Shown: positions 51,618-61,200, numbered from the stretch's first letter. The stretch: DNA of 64,000 nucleotides from Candidatus Gastranaerophilales bacterium (GCA_944324825.1 CALUXU010000002.1:1-64000), one strand, 5' to 3'. The notes: generated from the sequence alone by a model not told the origin. Made by a program: numbers and translations.

Positions 51618-53543
51618 ATGACGATTAAAAAACTTACTGTGGCAGCTGCAATTGCCGTTGGTATAACAACGTGTTCTCTCCATTCTGCGATGGCAGCTTG
51701 CCCATGCCAACAACAGCTACCTGTCGTTACGGCTCCGTCTTGTGGATGTGCACAAGAGAAACCGGTTGTTACAGGTGCTGCCTGCCCTTGTGACACTCAA
51801 CAGCCTTGCTGCGAACAACAGCCGGAACCGGCATGTGCGCTATGTCCGGGCAAAACAGATTTATGCAAATCTGACATGAAACAAGTCTATGCTTACCCTA
51901 ACGCTATCTATGGCAACAACAACTACATCGGAAGCGAAAATGATTTCATTTATCGTAATAACGACGGGTTCAGTGTGCCGACAAGAGGACTTGCTGAAAC
52001 AACAAACGGAGTTACCGTTGCTACCGATAAAAATATTACCGGCGCAGCAGCAGATTTGCCTTGTCTAAACGAACCGACAAGACACAACGGTATTCCTATC
52101 ATGAGAGATGAGTGCAAAATGGATGGAAACTGTACCCCAATTCAAATGCAAACACAAAATTCCATCGAAGCTATCAAAAAGACATTAGTACCGTTTGAAA
52201 TCAATCAAATGGGAAGTATGACCGGCGGTGCTGCGGATATGGGTACTATGAATATGTTCCCTGATGTCCCTGATGCATACTGGGCTGCCTGCGATATCTC
52301 TAAACTTGCTATGAACGATGTCGTTGTCGGCTATCCTGACAGAATGTTCAGACCTGCACGTGATATCTCAAGAGCAGAATTTGCAACAATGCTTGTTAAA
52401 GGCTTCAACAAGGAAGACTGCGGCTGCGGATGTACTGCATCATTCAAAGATGTTCCGTCTTCTCACTGGGCTAATTCTATGATTGCAAAAGCTGTTAACG
52501 AAAACCTTATGAAGGGTTATCCGAACAACTTATTCAAACCTGAAAACCCTGTAACAAGAATAGAAGCAATCTGCGCTATGTCTAAAGCTCTTAATTGTAA
52601 CTTAGACGAATGTCAAGCTAAAAATATCCTGTCTAAATACTGCGACGGTAACAAAGTTCCTGAATGGGCACAAGTACCTATCGCTAAAGCTTTAGATCAA
52701 GGTATTTTGAAAAATACTCAAAACCCTAACATGATTGAACCGTTCAAAGAAGCATCAAGAGCGGATATCGCATCTATGTTACAAGCTGCAAGACTTGCAG
52801 GCGGATACGACAAAAATCCGACAACAGCAAACGAATGCTGTCCTGTAAAAGATGACAGACAAGCATACGTTGAAAACCAAGAAATAGTTAAAATCCCGAC
52901 TCTTAAACTTGAGTTCAAAGATCAGGTTAATGCAAAATCTTCACACGTTGGTGAAAGATTTGCCGCAACTACATTGGAAGACGTAACTATTGACGGTCAA
53001 TTATATCCTTGCGGATCTAAAGTTATCGGTAAAGTAGTAGAAGTCATAAGACCTTCAGGATGCCAAAAAGGTGCTCTTAAACTTGCGTTCACAGAAATCG
53101 AAAACTGCGGATGCAAAGCAACACTTCCTCGTCAAATCCTGACTGCTCAAATCGATAAATCTCATACCCCTAATATCGTATCAAGAATCGTTTCCGCACC
53201 GTTAACCTGGGCAGGTTCTATGATTGGTATTGTTGGTCGTACGACAGGCGGTATGTTATCTAACTTAGGAAACGCAGCAGAAGACGTTTCAAACGGCGTA
53301 GGGCTTGCTTTAGGCGAAACCTTCCAAGGTCAGTTTGGTGCTGCCGGAAGAAGTTTGGCCGGTGCAGTTTACGATACTGTTAAAGCTCCTATCGACTTAA
53401 CAAGAACTGCTATATCTGGTACTACCGGCTTGTTACAATCAACAGGCGACGAAGTAGCTTATATGGTAGATGCTAAAGGATACAAAATCTCTGCAATTAA
53501 TCCGAAAGAACACGTTACTATTGCTTTCGGTTGTAGCGAATAG
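51618..53543 (+). CDS. SLH-domain cell-surface protein with Cys-rich N-terminus and VirB10-like C-terminus
   Basis: A 641-residue secreted protein. A signal peptide (to about Ala27) is followed by a Cys-rich region with CPC, CGC and CC pairs (28-83), then three SLH domains (about 213-262, 276-325 and 347-392; FPDVPDAYWA, FKDVPSSHWA, VPEWAQVPIAKA) that bind envelope polysaccharide. Residues 420-540 resemble the VirB10/TrbI-like module of the genes at 37.5 and 38.1 kb (GERFAATTLEDVTIDGQLYPCGSKVIGKVVEV...GALKLAFTEIENCGCKATLP). A Gly/Ala-rich stretch follows. Strong Shine-Dalgarno AGGAGG and an adjacent hairpin suggest high expression. Confidence 0.85.
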   Translation: MTIKKLTVAAAIAVGITTCSLHSAMAACPCQQQLPVVTAPSCGCAQEKPVVTGAACPCDTQQPCCEQQPEPACALCPGKTDLCKSDMKQVYAYPNAIYGNNNYIGSENDFIYRNNDGFSVPTRGLAETTNGVTVATDKNITGAAADLPCLNEPTRHNGIPIMRDECKMDGNCTPIQMQTQNSIEAIKKTLVPFEINQMGSMTGGAADMGTMNMFPDVPDAYWAACDISKLAMNDVVVGYPDRMFRPARDISRAEFATMLVKGFNKEDCGCGCTASFKDVPSSHWANSMIAKAVNENLMKGYPNNLFKPENPVTRIEAICAMSKALNCNLDECQAKNILSKYCDGNKVPEWAQVPIAKALDQGILKNTQNPNMIEPFKEASRADIASMLQAARLAGGYDKNPTTANECCPVKDDRQAYVENQEIVKIPTLKLEFKDQVNAKSSHVGERFAATTLEDVTIDGQLYPCGSKVIGKVVEVIRPSGCQKGALKLAFTEIENCGCKATLPRQILTAQIDKSHTPNIVSRIVSAPLTWAGSMIGIVGRTTGGMLSNLGNAAEDVSNGVGLALGETFQGQFGAAGRSLAGAVYDTVKAPIDLTRTAISGTTGLLQSTGDEVAYMVDAKGYKISAINPKEHVTIAFGCSE

Positions 53544-53572
53544 TGAGTAATACAATAATCGTTCGCACAAAG

Positions 53573-53605
53573 GATAAGCCGCCCCAAAAGGACGGCTTAT
53601 TTCTT
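53573..53605 (+). terminator. Terminator after SLH gene
   Basis: ATAAGCCG and CGGCTTAT form an 8-bp stem around CCCCAAAAGGA, followed by TTCTTT, 30 bp after the stop. Confidence 0.75.
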
Positions 53606-53657
53606 TATACAACATTCAAAGACCATCAACCAATAAGTTAATTATTCTGTTTTAATA

Positions 53658-53686
53658 TTGAAAAACATGAGAAGTATAGTTATAAT
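53658..53686 (+). promoter_or_regulatory. Leaderless promoter of the CJM1_0395-type gene
   Basis: TTGAAA (53658-53663), 17-bp spacer, TATAAT (53681-53686), then exactly 6 nt to the ATG at 53693. This is the best-formed leaderless promoter in the window. Confidence 0.7.
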
Positions 53687-53692
53687 GAATAT

Positions 53693-54421
53693 ATGAGTAC
53701 ACTAGGTGCAATCGCCGGCTATCAACAGGTCAATAATTTTTATGCAAATTCTTTAAGGATAGACACACCGGAAAGAATTCAGGAGGAAACAGCGGCTCAG
53801 ATAAGTTCTGAAACTCAGCCGACTGACGATAATGCTGCTTTTGCATCAATATCCCCGGAAGCAATTGCCCTGTATGAGGCAGAGCAGACAGGAACAAACA
53901 CTACGCAAACAAATGATGAACAAACAGGCAGAGAGCAAACAGGTGCCGGTACAAACCAAGAGCTTACCCCGCAAGAACAGCAACAACTTGCAGAATTAAA
54001 GCAAACAGATGCACAGGTCAAGGCTCACGAACACGCTCATAAATCAACTGCAGCCGGACTCACAACATCAGGACCGAATTATGAATACGAAACCGGACCT
54101 GACGGAAAAAAATATGCGGTTGCGGGAGATGTTAATGTAAGTTATCAAAAAAGCTCCGATCCGGAAGTAAACCTCAAAAATGCACAACAGCTTAAAGCCG
54201 CTGCTCTTGCACCGGCCGATCCTTCAAGTCAGGACAGAAAAGTTGCTATGCAGGCCGATAGAGAGATTGCTCAAGCAAGACAAGAAATAATGGAAGAACA
54301 AAACCAAACAGAAGAAGAGGAAGAAACTTCTGCAACTTCTGCTGCTGGTTCGATGACTCCGGCATCTGAGACGGAATCTGATACACAAAATAACGCAGCC
54401 GAAACAACATCAGAAGCTTAA
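53693..54421 (+). CDS. Putative metalloprotease of the CJM1_0395/SprA-related family
   Basis: A 242-residue protein with a Gln/Thr/Glu-rich, probably disordered first 95 residues, then VKAHEHAHKSTAAGLTTSGPNYEYETGPDGKKYAVAGDVNVSY, the family core with a zincin motif His112-Glu113-x-x-His116, and a Gln/Glu-rich acidic tail. Members are annotated as putative metalloproteases in several gut bacteria; biochemical proof is lacking. No signal peptide. mRNA appears leaderless. Confidence 0.8.
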   Translation: MSTLGAIAGYQQVNNFYANSLRIDTPERIQEETAAQISSETQPTDDNAAFASISPEAIALYEAEQTGTNTTQTNDEQTGREQTGAGTNQELTPQEQQQLAELKQTDAQVKAHEHAHKSTAAGLTTSGPNYEYETGPDGKKYAVAGDVNVSYQKSSDPEVNLKNAQQLKAAALAPADPSSQDRKVAMQADREIAQARQEIMEEQNQTEEEEETSATSAAGSMTPASETESDTQNNAAETTSEA

Positions 54422-54423
54422 GA

Positions 54424-54780
54424 ATGTTTAATCCAATTTACCCTCCAAAATCCGCTGTCTTGGATTATTGGCGGTTCACAAGCCTTGAATTCTTTTTCGT
54501 TAGACTACGCCTCGCGTTAAACGGTACCGCTCACAATAACAACTTCTTGGTTGTCGACGATAAACGGGGCGGAGGAATTGACCCACGTCAATCCCTCCGC
54601 CCTCTGTCGACAATCCGCAACTCAACATTTCCGTTGATTATTGTTCGACTCTCACTACGTTCGTACCTCTGCTCGGCTTGCTCCATCAGCTTGTTCACAG
54701 GGACGTGTCTAGGTTGCTTCGCAACCGTCGCACTTGCCGAAATCCGCAATAGTGTATTTTTTACCATATTAATTTATGTG
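54424..54780. repeat. Repeat-rich intergenic region with nested REP-like palindrome
   Basis: No gene is seen. The centre (54551-54613) is a two-level palindrome: outer TTGTCGAC/GTCGACAA and inner 15-bp GGCGGAGGAATTGAC/GTCAATCCCTCCGCC (one mismatch, loop CCAC). The inner part matches the REP-like units at 49.6 and 51.0 kb, and CGCGTTAAACGG precedes it as there. Other pieces (GGATTATTGGCGG, CTACGTTCGTACCTCTGCTCGGCTTGCTCC) look like further degenerate repeats. G+C is higher than in the flanking genes. Confidence 0.7.
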
Positions 54781-54800
54781 AATATCCCATGAATAAAGGG

Positions 54801-54828
54801 TTGCGAAATCCTGAAAAATGGTTATAAT
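54801..54828 (+). promoter_or_regulatory. Promoter of the 28-codon gene
   Basis: TTGCGA (54801-54806), 16-bp spacer and TATAAT (54823-54828). The predicted start near 54835 leaves a leader of about 60 nt before the small gene. Confidence 0.55.
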
Positions 54829-54894
54829 GAAAATGTAAGTTCTGTTAATTATCAATAACTAAACCAATGTAACTCAATAAACAAAGGAGTTATA

Positions 54895-54981
54895 ATGTAC
54901 TTTCTTCGCTACGTTATATCTAAACTACTTGCACACCTTGAAAGAATAGGTATGCAAACATTCAGCCATATTGCATATTAA
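54895..54981 (+). CDS. Small 28-residue protein gene
   Basis: An ATG with AAGGAG 6 nt upstream opens a 28-codon frame starting MYFLRYVISKLLAHLERIG and ending FSHIAY. It has its own promoter (54801-54828) and a terminator hairpin (55010-55039). The sequence is an amphipathic, basic helix (Arg5, Lys10, His14, Arg17) without signal peptide. No family is recognised; it could be a membrane-active peptide, a small regulator or a leader peptide without a downstream gene on that strand (glnA is convergent). Confidence 0.6.
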   Translation: MYFLRYVISKLLAHLERIGMQTFSHIAY

Positions 54982-55005
54982 AGATTTCCAAATCCTTTAA
55001 TATAA

Positions 55006-55040
55006 GTAAAATGCGTGAGGCATTGCTGACTCACGCATTG
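55006..55040. terminator. Bidirectional terminator between small gene and glnA
   Basis: AATGCGTGAG and CTCACGCATT form a perfect 10-bp stem with a 10-nt loop. On the minus strand it is followed by TTTAC and begins 18 bp after the glnA stop; on the plus strand it ends the small gene. Confidence 0.75.
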
Positions 55041-55057
55041 TTATGGACAATTCTATA

Positions 55058-56422
55058 TTAATAACGTGCAAGGTATTTTTCGATTTCCCATTGAGTAACG
55101 GAGATTCTGTAATCATCCCATTCTTTCTCTTTCGCGGTTACAAATTCGTTCATAATATGCTGTCCTAAAGCTGCATTTGCAACCAAAGATTTGTCTAAGA
55201 GTTCGACAGCTTCAATTAATGTACCCGGAAGTGAATCAATTTTTTGTCTTTTTCTTTCCTTGCTTGTTAGCTTATAAATATTACTGTCAACCGGTGCCGG
55301 CGGCTCAATTTTGTTTCTTACACCGTCAAGACAAGCTTCCAATATTGTAGCAAATGCTAAATACGGGTTGCAGGCAGGATCCGGAGAACGAAGTTCAACT
55401 CTTGTTGCAATACCGCGTTTTGCTGGTACTCTCAAAAGAGCGCTTCTGTTAGCCAAAGACCAGGCAAGATATACAGGTGCTTCGTAGCCCGGAACTAATC
55501 GTTTGTAGCTGTTTACTGTCGGGTTCAAGATTGCAGTAATACTCTTAATATGCTTCAATAAGCCGCCGATAGCGTATTTTGCCGTATCTGACAACTGGTA
55601 TTCTGCATTTTCATCATAAAATGCATTTTTACCGTCTTTAAACATTGATATGTTACAGTGCATACCGGAACCGTTTATACCGAAAATCGGCTTCGGCATA
55701 AATGTTGCGTGGAGTCCGTGAAGAGCTGCTATTGCCTTAACAACAACTTTAAAGGTTGCAACGTTATCCGCAGTTGTTAAAATATCTGCATATTTGAAAT
55801 CAACTTCGTGCTGACCGTCTGCAACCTCGTGGTGAGATGCTTCTATATCAAAGTTCATTTCGTGCAAAGTATTTACGATATCAGATCTTACATCTTCGCC
55901 TAAATCTTCAGGTCCGATATCATAGTATCCTGCTTTATCCATTGTTTTGGTAGTAACATTACCGTCATCATCTTTTGCAAATAAGAAGAACTCTGCTTCC
56001 GGTCCCATATTCATTGTGAAACCTAATTTTTTTGCTTCATTCATCAAACGTTTAAGGTTACATCTAGGGCAGCCCTCAAAAGGTGTGCCATCCGCATTAT
56101 AAATATCACAAATGATTCTTGCGGATTCATAACCTTCAATATCACGCCAAGGCAGGATTTCAAACGTATTTTTATCCGGATAGAAGAACATATCGGAGGT
56201 TTCGATATTTCTGAACCCTTTAATAGAAGAACCGTCAAGCATAATTTCATTTGCAAGAACTTTATCTATATGTGTTGCAGGAATAGATATATTTTTTACC
56301 TGACCGTTAATATCAACAAATTGCAGTTTTATAAAACGTATATTTCTCTCTTTTATTATTCGTTTTATATCCTCTGCGCTATAGTTTTTTCCGTCCATTC
56401 TTTGATAAGTAAATTCGGTCAT
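55058..56422 (-). CDS. glnA: Glutamine synthetase type I
   Basis: A 454-residue GSI enzyme making glutamine from glutamate, ammonia and ATP. FVDINGQVKNISIP, DGSSIKGF, the latch-region GPEAEFFLF, HHEVADGQHEVDFKY, NGSGMHCNISMF and the adenylate-binding NSYKRLVPGYEAPVYLAWS region are all clear. Length of about 450 and lack of the adenylylation Tyr loop (K-x6-NLYDLPPEE) point to GSI-alpha, regulated by feedback rather than adenylylation. GGAGG precedes the ATG. Confidence 0.96.
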   Translation of the reverse strand: MTEFTYQRMDGKNYSAEDIKRIIKERNIRFIKLQFVDINGQVKNISIPATHIDKVLANEIMLDGSSIKGFRNIETSDMFFYPDKNTFEILPWRDIEGYESARIICDIYNADGTPFEGCPRCNLKRLMNEAKKLGFTMNMGPEAEFFLFAKDDDGNVTTKTMDKAGYYDIGPEDLGEDVRSDIVNTLHEMNFDIEASHHEVADGQHEVDFKYADILTTADNVATFKVVVKAIAALHGLHATFMPKPIFGINGSGMHCNISMFKDGKNAFYDENAEYQLSDTAKYAIGGLLKHIKSITAILNPTVNSYKRLVPGYEAPVYLAWSLANRSALLRVPAKRGIATRVELRSPDPACNPYLAFATILEACLDGVRNKIEPPAPVDSNIYKLTSKERKRQKIDSLPGTLIEAVELLDKSLVANAALGQHIMNEFVTAKEKEWDDYRISVTQWEIEKYLARY

Positions 56423-56465
56423 AAAGCCTCCATATATTCTTTTGTCATTCCTTATTACGTTTTTT

Positions 56466-56494
56466 ATTAAAATACATATTTCTCAAAGGGTCAA
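56466..56494 (-). promoter_or_regulatory. Predicted glnA promoter
   Basis: On the minus strand TTGACC (56489-56494), a 17-bp spacer and TTTAAT (56466-56471). The predicted leader is about 37 nt and includes the GGAGG. No NtcA-type GTA-N8-TAC box is seen. The rest of the 56423-56762 gap is very A+T-rich with long T/A runs and holds no gene. Confidence 0.6.
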
Positions 56495-56727
56495 TGATTT
56501 TTCATATTAAGATTAGATAAAGGTATTTTCTAATTTGAAATAATTTGATTATTTTTTTTTAAATTTAAAATTTTTTGTATTTTTTTTTAAAAAATCGAAT
56601 AAAAAATTTAAAAATTTCAACCTAAATTTCTCAAAGTTATCATATTTTTCTTATTTTTTTATTATTTTAAATTATTAAGAAATGTTACTAAAGCGGAGGT
56701 TTTATAATGTAAATTTTTGTTTAACAT

Positions 56728-56756
56728 TTTACACTATAATGGTACACAATTATAAT
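56728..56756 (+). promoter_or_regulatory. Leaderless promoter of HTH gene
   Basis: TTTACA (56728-56733), 17-bp spacer, TATAAT (56751-56756), then 6 nt to the ATG at 56763. Confidence 0.65.
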
Positions 56757-56762
56757 ATTATT

Positions 56763-57398
56763 ATGAAAACTGCATTTGACCTTGTTAAGATATTATTAAA
56801 TAATTTGTTTAGATTTGATTTATCAAGTACCTGTAAACTTGTGCTGCTGTCACTTGCGGATTGTTATAATCCAAAACATGAATACGTGTTTCCCAAACAA
56901 AGCACAATCGCAAAGAAATTGGGTATAACAGAAAAATCCGTTTCCAGAGCTATAAATACACTTGAAAAATTCTGTATTATTTCCAAGACAAGAAAATATT
57001 CAAACTTATATACAATAAATATCAAACAAATTTTAGACAGTGTAAAAATTGACCTTTTTAAAGTGACAAATTTTCCATTAGAAAAGGACAAATTGTCCTC
57101 TGCTAATATAACAAATAAAGAAAAAATAAAAGAACAGGATTTTGATAAAAATTTTTCTTCAAAAGATTCAGATTCTGTCAAAAAAACACAAAAGCTTATA
57201 GGTTCGTTTAAAGCGATGGAACTAAAGGAGGATTATACAAGCTGGAGTCGGGAGCAAGCCGTTAGGCATCTGGTGAGGGTTATCCCCGCGCCCATATTGA
57301 AAAAAAGTCCTTTAGCAAAATATTTGATGGAGAAATATTCTATTACAATAGATGAAGTGATGCAATGGAAAAGAGAGCATAAGCCCGGCGAGGATTGA
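56763..57398 (+). CDS. Helix-turn-helix (HTH_36-like) protein
   Basis: A 211-residue protein with a winged-helix/HTH domain near the N-terminus (CKLVLLSLADCYNPKHEYVFPKQSTIAKKLGITEKSVSRAINTLEKFCIISKTRKYSNLYTIN), similar to HTH_36 proteins found in plasmid replication initiators and phage regulators. A Lys/Ser-rich linker and a basic C-terminal helix pair follow (SREQAVRHLVRVIPAPILKKSPLAKYLMEKYSI). I use the ATG at 56763 rather than one 81 bp upstream because a leaderless promoter points precisely at it. Function likely regulatory; target unknown. Confidence 0.75.
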   Translation: MKTAFDLVKILLNNLFRFDLSSTCKLVLLSLADCYNPKHEYVFPKQSTIAKKLGITEKSVSRAINTLEKFCIISKTRKYSNLYTINIKQILDSVKIDLFKVTNFPLEKDKLSSANITNKEKIKEQDFDKNFSSKDSDSVKKTQKLIGSFKAMELKEDYTSWSREQAVRHLVRVIPAPILKKSPLAKYLMEKYSITIDEVMQWKREHKPGED

Positions 57399-57586
57399 TG
57401 TTTGAGCCTCACAAATTTTTATAGATTAAAACGTAATTATATTAAACATCCGTCAAATTTGCATGGTACAATACCCTGTGGGATATGGTGTGTGTGTGTG
57501 TGTGGCTAACCCCCTAAGTGGATAACAAATAAATTAACCAAATAATATACTTATAAATTGTAAATAGTTGATTTAACCTTGACTAT

Positions 57587-57904
57587 ATGACAAATTTTCA
57601 AGAATTGATAAACAAGTCGATAAAAGAATTACGTAAAAGAACAGGTCTTTCACAAGAAAAGTTTTCTGAAAAATGTGGACTTTCTACTGATGGTTACAGA
57701 AATATTGAACATAACCGATATACTCCAAAAGCTGCAACAATCGATAAGATTTGTTCTACATTCAACATTACTCCGATAGATTTGCTCCAGTATGCTTATC
57801 CGAATAACAGTAAAACTGATATTGCTGAGAAACGTTTGATTGGATTAAATGACAAGCAGCTTGATTTGGTCATGGATTTTATTGCTCTGGTTAAACGTGT
57901 ATAG
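57587..57904 (+). CDS. XRE-family HTH regulator
   Basis: A 105-residue Cro/C1-type DNA-binding protein: IKELRKRTGLSQEKFSEKCGLSTDGYRNIEHNRYTPKAATIDKICSTFNITPIDLL is a complete HTH_3 domain, followed by a short C-terminal helix region. No Shine-Dalgarno sequence precedes the ATG. A (TG)n microsatellite lies about 80 bp upstream (57490-57505). Targets unknown; proximity of repeats suggests an accessory locus. Confidence 0.88.
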   Translation: MTNFQELINKSIKELRKRTGLSQEKFSEKCGLSTDGYRNIEHNRYTPKAATIDKICSTFNITPIDLLQYAYPNNSKTDIAEKRLIGLNDKQLDLVMDFIALVKRV

Positions 57905-58214
57905 AGGTGTGGGGCAGGCACTGCCTGACAATTAAGCTAAGTGATTAAGTTTGTAGGTTGAGGTTTCTACTCCAACAAATAATTAATGTTGGGCTGAAAG
58001 CCCAACCTACTTCTACACCTCACCCTGCCCTCTCCTCAAGGAGAGGGAATACTTAAATTCCTCTTTGTCACCCAGTCACTTAATCACTTGTCAAAATGAT
58101 TGCTTCGTATCGCTCGCAAGGACAAAATAACATTTACCCCTTTACCCCTTTACCCCTTTACAGCTTAAACGGGTAGGCAGGGTTTCAACCTAAATACATT
58201 TACCCCTTTACCCC
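57905..58214. repeat. Repeat mosaic upstream of the GH13-like gene 3' end
   Basis: No gene is seen. The stretch is made of known blocks: GGCAGGCACTGCCTG palindrome, TTGGGCTGAAAGCCCAACCTAC (57989-58010), CCTCTCCTCAAGGAGAGGG palindrome, TCACCCAGTCACTTAATCACTT, GATTGCTTCGTATCGCTCGCAAGGAC, several CCTTTACCC units in tandem and AAACGGGTAGGCAGGGTTTCA, ending in CATTTACCCC at the gene's 3' end. Most blocks recur near 5.8-6.6 or 41.7 kb. Confidence 0.75.
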
Positions 58215-58216
58215 GC

Positions 58217-61200
58217 CTACTTTGAAACGATAGAAATTTTTTCACCTGTTTTGTTTTCTTTTTGAGGCGGATAAGGATTAGCTACCGCAATATTGTATTG
58301 AGGGTTGTAATAATGACGAACTTTTAAACCTTTGAATGAGGTTTTGTCGGATTTGTCGTTTTTATCTTGCGGAGTATATTTCTTTTCAAGTTCTTTTACT
58401 TTATTGATTTCAGCTTTAACTTCGTCAGGTTGATAATACAATCTCAACACACCTTCCGGAGCTGTTGCTGCACCGACATAAACTTTTTCATATTTCTTAT
58501 TCCCGTTTTCTTCAAATACACGTTTCAAATAACAATCACCGTTATCATCGTGTGCAGATTCGTAATAAGAAGGATCGCTTTCTTCAATGTTATAGAATTT
58601 TGTTCCGTCAGGGATTTCAAGGTTTTCGCCTGATTTTGAACCTCTAAGCATCAATCTGTCGATATCAACAGGTGTTGATTTGATATTAAGTAAGTTATTC
58701 AAATCATCTTCTGTTTTGATATCTTTTCCGATTAGCGGATTTTTTAACGGAATACCGTTATAGTTGAATACAGATATTGCCATTGAACCATCCGGAGCTT
58801 GGGTCAAGATTGCCGGACATTTTAAATTTTTACCCGGTCTCTTTTTATCAACACTGTCACCGTACACGTCTTCCAACTTGTGCATTGTACCGTTGTTTAA
58901 TGCTTCAAGTCTTCTGTCAACATCGTTATTTCTTGTACCTACAATGCCGTCGATTGCTTTTTTATGATCAGCAATATATTTTTTGTAACGAGGGCTGTTT
59001 TCATCTACAACATCCCAAGGAATGATGTTTCTGTTTTGCAGGTATACGTTGTGATTCTTTTCTTCGTAACCGGTCATTGCAAAATCATCGCCGGCATAAA
59101 CTGTCGGATTGCCCGGAACCGCAGCTATCATTTGGTTATACATTCTAACTTTTGCTGCCGGAATACCGATTCCGATTTTTTCAACAAGCTGCACGAAACG
59201 TTTTCTTGCATCAGGGTTATTCAAATATGTTTTATCTCTAAGTTCGTATTTTGCATTTGCTTGTTGTTCAACGATATCAAATGCTGTTATAAAATCTTTT
59301 GCGCCGAAGCCGTCTTTTTCAAGCTGTTTTTTGTATGAATCAGCAACTTCTTTATCTTTATTCGGGTTTTCACCGTTAAGATAGAAATCACCGTTTACAA
59401 CATCTTTTATTGATTTTGACAACGCAGCATAAATTCTATTACTATCTTCTTCAATTTCTTTTCTTTGATTGTCATCTTTTGCTTTGGCAAGTCTTTCTTC
59501 CTTCATTATATTATTTGCAATACCAATACTGGAACGTAACCAGTCACCTTTTGCAATAGCCATAGGGCTTACGTTATTGAAATAATCATCTGAATTTTTA
59601 ACGATATCTTCTCCTGTTCTGTTACCATATTCAGGATTTGGTTTTTCTAAATCACTATCAAACAACATATCATTCATAATTTTATATGCTGTTCTTCTGT
59701 GTTCGATTTCATCTTCTGTTGTATGATTATTAAGATTTGAATGGAACAAAGCCATATCTAAACCGTAACATTCAGCCATTCTTGGTTTATCGTGGTTACC
59801 GCCGAAGGTATATGCGTTTTGAACATAATCAACAGGCATATCAGCAAATCGGTCTAATGCGCCAGCTAACAAACCGACTCTTGCTTCTTCTGTTGTATTG
59901 TTGTTTTCATTATCAACACCGCCTTGTTTTACGAAGTCTTTACCAAATGTATTGATACCTGCGGTAAAGAAATGTCCGTAGTTAGCTTCCGAATTCATGC
60001 CGGTTTCTAAGATAATAGTTCTTGAAATATTTTCTGCATCTTTAAATCTTGCACGAGGGTTATTTTTTTGTGCTTTAACATTTTCATGAGTTCCATAAGT
60101 TGCCTTCATAGTATCATATAAATCGGTAAACTCGGATAATATTGCAGAAGAAGGGTTTTCTTCTTTTACTGCACCGATAGCCGGTTTCCAAATTTCAATA
60201 ACTTCAGAAAGCTGTCTGTCAGATGTATCATCCATATTTCTTACGGCATCCATATCCGCAACGTCTTTTGCGGCATCAATACGGTGGTCTAAACCTAAAC
60301 CGGATTTGTCTACCATAGCTTCAGCGAATCTAAAGCTTAAAGCGTTTGTATTTTTGAATCTGTCTCTGATAGAACGGGATACAATAGAAACATCGCCGCC
60401 GTTTAATTCTTCCGTACCTTTTCTGATTCTGTTAATAATTTGATTTGCTTCATCTTCAGGGCTGTCGCCAACTATTCCCATTGAATCCAGAGTTGCTTTT
60501 TGATTCAATGTATCATAATCGTAAGTCAATTTGCCGTCTTTTAGTTGTTTTACTTCAGCAGACGGAACCAGAGATTTGATTATTGCGTATTTTGCAATAT
60601 CTCCTGCAACCAGAGGTACAATGTATTGACCGTATTCGGTTAATTTTGCACTGTCATTTTGGAATATTTTTTCATCAGAATTTTTATCTACATCAATAAG
60701 AACTTTTGTTGCAAAATCGTGAATTTGGTTTGTAAATACCGCATTCATCTTGTTATAAGTTTTAGCGTATTTTTCAGGAACTACAAAGCTATCATCAAGC
60801 ATTGCATCGTATCTTGATTCCCCGATATGTTCCAGATCAGGAGAACGTTTTGATAAATAAGGAGATGACAGAGCACCAACAGTATCATCTGCAAATTCGA
60901 TTGAATCAAGAGGTGTATCCATCAATGCTTTATCTAGAGCCGTATCATATACATCTTCTTTATCACGTAATTTGTAATCACCATAAAAAATGTTTTCAAC
61001 TGCTTCGTCAGATAAAGCTGCTTCATCAGGAAGTTTTTGATCTTTGCGGTTATAGATTAGGCTGTTGATTCTGTCTTGAATTTCTTCAGTGCTTCCGTTC
61101 AATTTGCCTAATGTTTTTGCAGTGTATTCATTATGAACGTTTCTTACGTGTTTTGTCCAATATCTCATACCGTCTGTCAACATATCGCGGTTGCCGGCAT

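Noticed and set aside
54424-54792. Plus-strand frame of 122 codons after the CJM1_0395-type gene
   Set aside because: It reads through REP-like palindromes and repeat debris, with no ribosome-binding site and no protein-like composition.
56423-56762. NtcA site in front of glnA
   Set aside because: I looked for GTA-N8-TAC at a suitable distance from the -10 and found none; the region is dominated by A/T runs.
57490-57505. (TG)n microsatellite as a phase-variation switch
   Set aside because: It lies about 80 bp upstream of the XRE gene, outside any reading frame and outside the spacer of a visible promoter.
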